Shown: piece after piece, positions 62,677-64,000 of the stretch
Numbering within the stretch: position 1 is the first letter of the stretch
Layout of the letters: each line of letters begins with the position of its first letter
NCBI RefSeq assembly: GCF_010119195.1
Contig: NZ_WRXL01000004.1
Coordinates: forward strand, 248,001 to 312,000
From: Haloarcula salina
GTDB taxonomy: Archaea > Halobacteriota > Halobacteria > Halobacteriales > Haloarculaceae
Direction of reading: 5' to 3'
Length of the DNA stretch: 64,000 nucleotides
The notes under the pieces: model-generated
Database searches by the model: none
What the model was told of the DNA's origin: nothing
Seen by the model: the letters and a program-made list of their open reading frames with translations, nothing else
Position numbers and translations under genes: made by a program

Positions 62677-63717
62677 ATGGAGGAGGCCGAGCCGTTCACG
62701 TTCGACGGCGGACGCGTCGACCCGGGTGAGACGCGGAACGTCCGCTACACGGTCAGTGAGACGTACCTGGGCGACGCCATCCGAATTCCGGTCACCATCG
62801 TCAACGGGGAGCGCCCCGGGCCGACCGCGTTCCTCACGGCGGCTGCACACGGCGACGAGCTGAACGGCATCGAAGTGGTCCGCGAGGTCGCCCACGAGTG
62901 GGACCACGAGGGACTGGCCGGGACGCTGGTCTGCCTGCCGGTGTTGAACATCCCGGCGTTCCTGGCACAGGAGCGCTACCTGCCGATCTACGACCGCGAC
63001 CTGAACCGGTCGTTCCCGGGCGACCCGGACTCCACGAGCGCGAAGCGGATGGCCCACCAGATCTTCCGGAACTTCCTCGCGCCGTGTGACCTCGGACTGG
63101 ACTTCCACACGTCGACGCGGGGGCGGACGAACATGATCCACGCCCGGGCCGACATGGAGGACCCGGACGTGGCCCGCGTGGCGAACGCCTTCGCGACGAA
63201 CGTCATCATCTCCTCGGAGGGGCCGTCCGGGTCGCTCCGTCGGGAGGCGAGCCTCGCGGGCGTGCCGACGATCACCATCGAGATGGGCGAGGCTCACCGG
63301 TTCCAGCGGCCGCTCATCGACTCGGCGCTCGACAGCGTCCGGTCGGTCCTCGCGGAGTTCGGCCTCCGGGACTCGGACACCGTCAAGTGGCCCGGCTGGC
63401 GGACCGTCATCTCGGACAGCGACGAGAAGACCTGGATCCGCGCGGACTCCGGCGGGCTGGTCGACATGCACTACGAGCGCGGCGACCTCGTCTACGAGGA
63501 CGACGTGATCTGCACCATCACGAACCCGTTCAAGACCGACAACACGCTGATGCGAGCGCCCTTTACCGGCCTGCTCGTCGGCGTGCTGGAGAACCCGCTG
63601 GTGTACCCGGGGAACCCGCTCTGTCACCTGGTCCGACTCGACGACCGGACCCAGCGCGCCATCGAGTGGAACCGGCGCTCGGAGACGACGATTGGGGACG
63701 ACGGAACAGTCAATTGA
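62677..63717 (+). CDS. Succinylglutamate desuccinylase/aspartoacylase family protein
   Basis: 346 residues. Zinc ligands His58 and Glu61 lie in TAAAHGDELNGIEVV; the third is in LGLDFHTSTRGRTN near 150. The Arg region DRDLNRSFPGDPDSTSAKRM fits aspartoacylases. A C-terminal beta/biotinyl-lipoyl-like part (about 255-340) contains SGGLVDMHYERGDLVYEDDV. It is divergent from the RimK/RimB fusion, and in many bacteria such a deacylase accompanies RimK-type ligases. ATG 62677 was chosen over the upstream start because the extra 29 residues look non-coding. Confidence 0.9.
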   Translation: MEEAEPFTFDGGRVDPGETRNVRYTVSETYLGDAIRIPVTIVNGERPGPTAFLTAAAHGDELNGIEVVREVAHEWDHEGLAGTLVCLPVLNIPAFLAQERYLPIYDRDLNRSFPGDPDSTSAKRMAHQIFRNFLAPCDLGLDFHTSTRGRTNMIHARADMEDPDVARVANAFATNVIISSEGPSGSLRREASLAGVPTITIEMGEAHRFQRPLIDSALDSVRSVLAEFGLRDSDTVKWPGWRTVISDSDEKTWIRADSGGLVDMHYERGDLVYEDDVICTITNPFKTDNTLMRAPFTGLLVGVLENPLVYPGNPLCHLVRLDDRTQRAIEWNRRSETTIGDDGTVN

Positions 63718-63797
63718 CGAACGTCTTCGGCCGTCTTGCCGGTGCTTTCCGACCGTTGTAGAAACTACTATCTGTTATCGCGCTAAGCCCCCAATGT

Positions 63798-64000
63798 ATG
63801 AGTCAGTCTTACAACCGCGGCACCGTCGAGGACTTCGGACGGTGGCGAGACTTCTCGGCCGGGATGTGGGCCTGGATCTTCCACAAGTTCACCGGCTGGG
63901 TGCTCGTGGGCTATCTCTTCACCCACATCGCCGTGTTGAGCACGGCCCTCGGCACGGCCGACCTCTACACCAGCACGATCAGCGGACTCGAGGCGCTGCT
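63798..64000 (+). CDS. sdhC: Succinate dehydrogenase cytochrome b subunit, N-terminal part
   Basis: Sixty-seven codons before the window edge. [16 protein letters not shown] and [20 protein letters not shown], followed by [10 protein letters not shown], are typical of haloarchaeal SdhC, the membrane subunit that carries heme b; the His in LFTHI is a likely heme ligand. A rich promoter-like stretch (CTACTATCTGTTATCG, about 63766-63781) lies upstream. The rest of the sdh operon would follow outside the window. Confidence 0.88.
   Translation, partial: MSQSYNRGTVEDFGRWRDFSAGMWAWIFHKFTGWVLVGYLFTHIAVLSTALGTADLYTSTISGLEAL

Overview
The window is a piece of a haloarchaeal chromosome. It is GC-rich, its predicted proteins are very acidic, and TATA-like boxes lie about 25 bases before start codons, as expected for leaderless transcripts. 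It also carries haloarchaeal families: bacterio-opsin-activator-type HTH regulators, PGF-CTERM surface proteins, UPF0179, DUF5783, DUF1616 and archaeal GlmU. No complete mobile element, CRISPR array or rRNA was seen.

Layout. 1-6.2 kb: the start of a membrane protein (cut by the edge), an HTH regulator, a lone NuoB copy, and two tandem secreted Ig-like proteins that share a cytoplasmic C-terminal domain. 6.3-18.9 kb: a surface-glycan island with DUF1616, two GT4 and one GT2 glycosyltransferases, three alkaline-phosphatase-superfamily enzymes, a polytopic GT39-like protein and a flippase; its right half is visibly AT-richer. 19-28.2 kb: an accessory, partly decayed stretch with a lipoprotein and a broken partial copy of it, a cupin/zinc-ribbon pair, a FilR1-type regulator, a fragment resembling the Orc1/Cdc6 C-terminus, a truncated nuclease/lamin-tail protein, a PH-domain/CARDB-like pair and a GMC oxidoreductase remnant. 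28.2-33.5 kb: an HTH regulator, a DMT transporter, and a tight operon of NSS-type transporter, small partner and proline racemase. 33.6-38.4 kb: a zinc-ribbon microprotein, a palindromic repeat, two tandem surface proteins (one with PGF-CTERM, one without), and tRNA-Leu with duplicated pieces beside it. 38.5-42.2 kb: small housekeeping and hypothetical genes. 42.6-50.3 kb: a four-gene overlapping operon prkA1-prkA2-yeaH-like-spoVR. 50.4-64 kb: a repeat-rich predicted beta-helix surface protein, YjbQ, acyl-CoA synthetase, GlmU, tRNA-Glu, DUF502, a beta-oxidation fusion enzyme divergent from an acyl-CoA dehydrogenase, CysE, an AlkA-like glycosylase, a RimK/RimB-like fusion divergent from a deacylase, and the start of sdhC.

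How the genes fit together. GlmU (UDP-GlcNAc supply), the glycosyltransferases, the flippase and the phosphatase-like enzymes could together build and decorate a surface glycan, and the many secreted proteins with N-glycosylation sequons are possible acceptors. The acyl-CoA synthetase, acyl-CoA dehydrogenase and hydroxyacyl-CoA dehydrogenase/hydratase cover most of fatty-acid beta-oxidation. The most system-like loci are the double-PrkA/YeaH/SpoVR operon, the RimK-protease fusion with its divergent zinc deacylase, and the three Thr-type phosphatase-like enzymes in the glycan island.

All functional calls come from reading motifs by eye; no database search was run.
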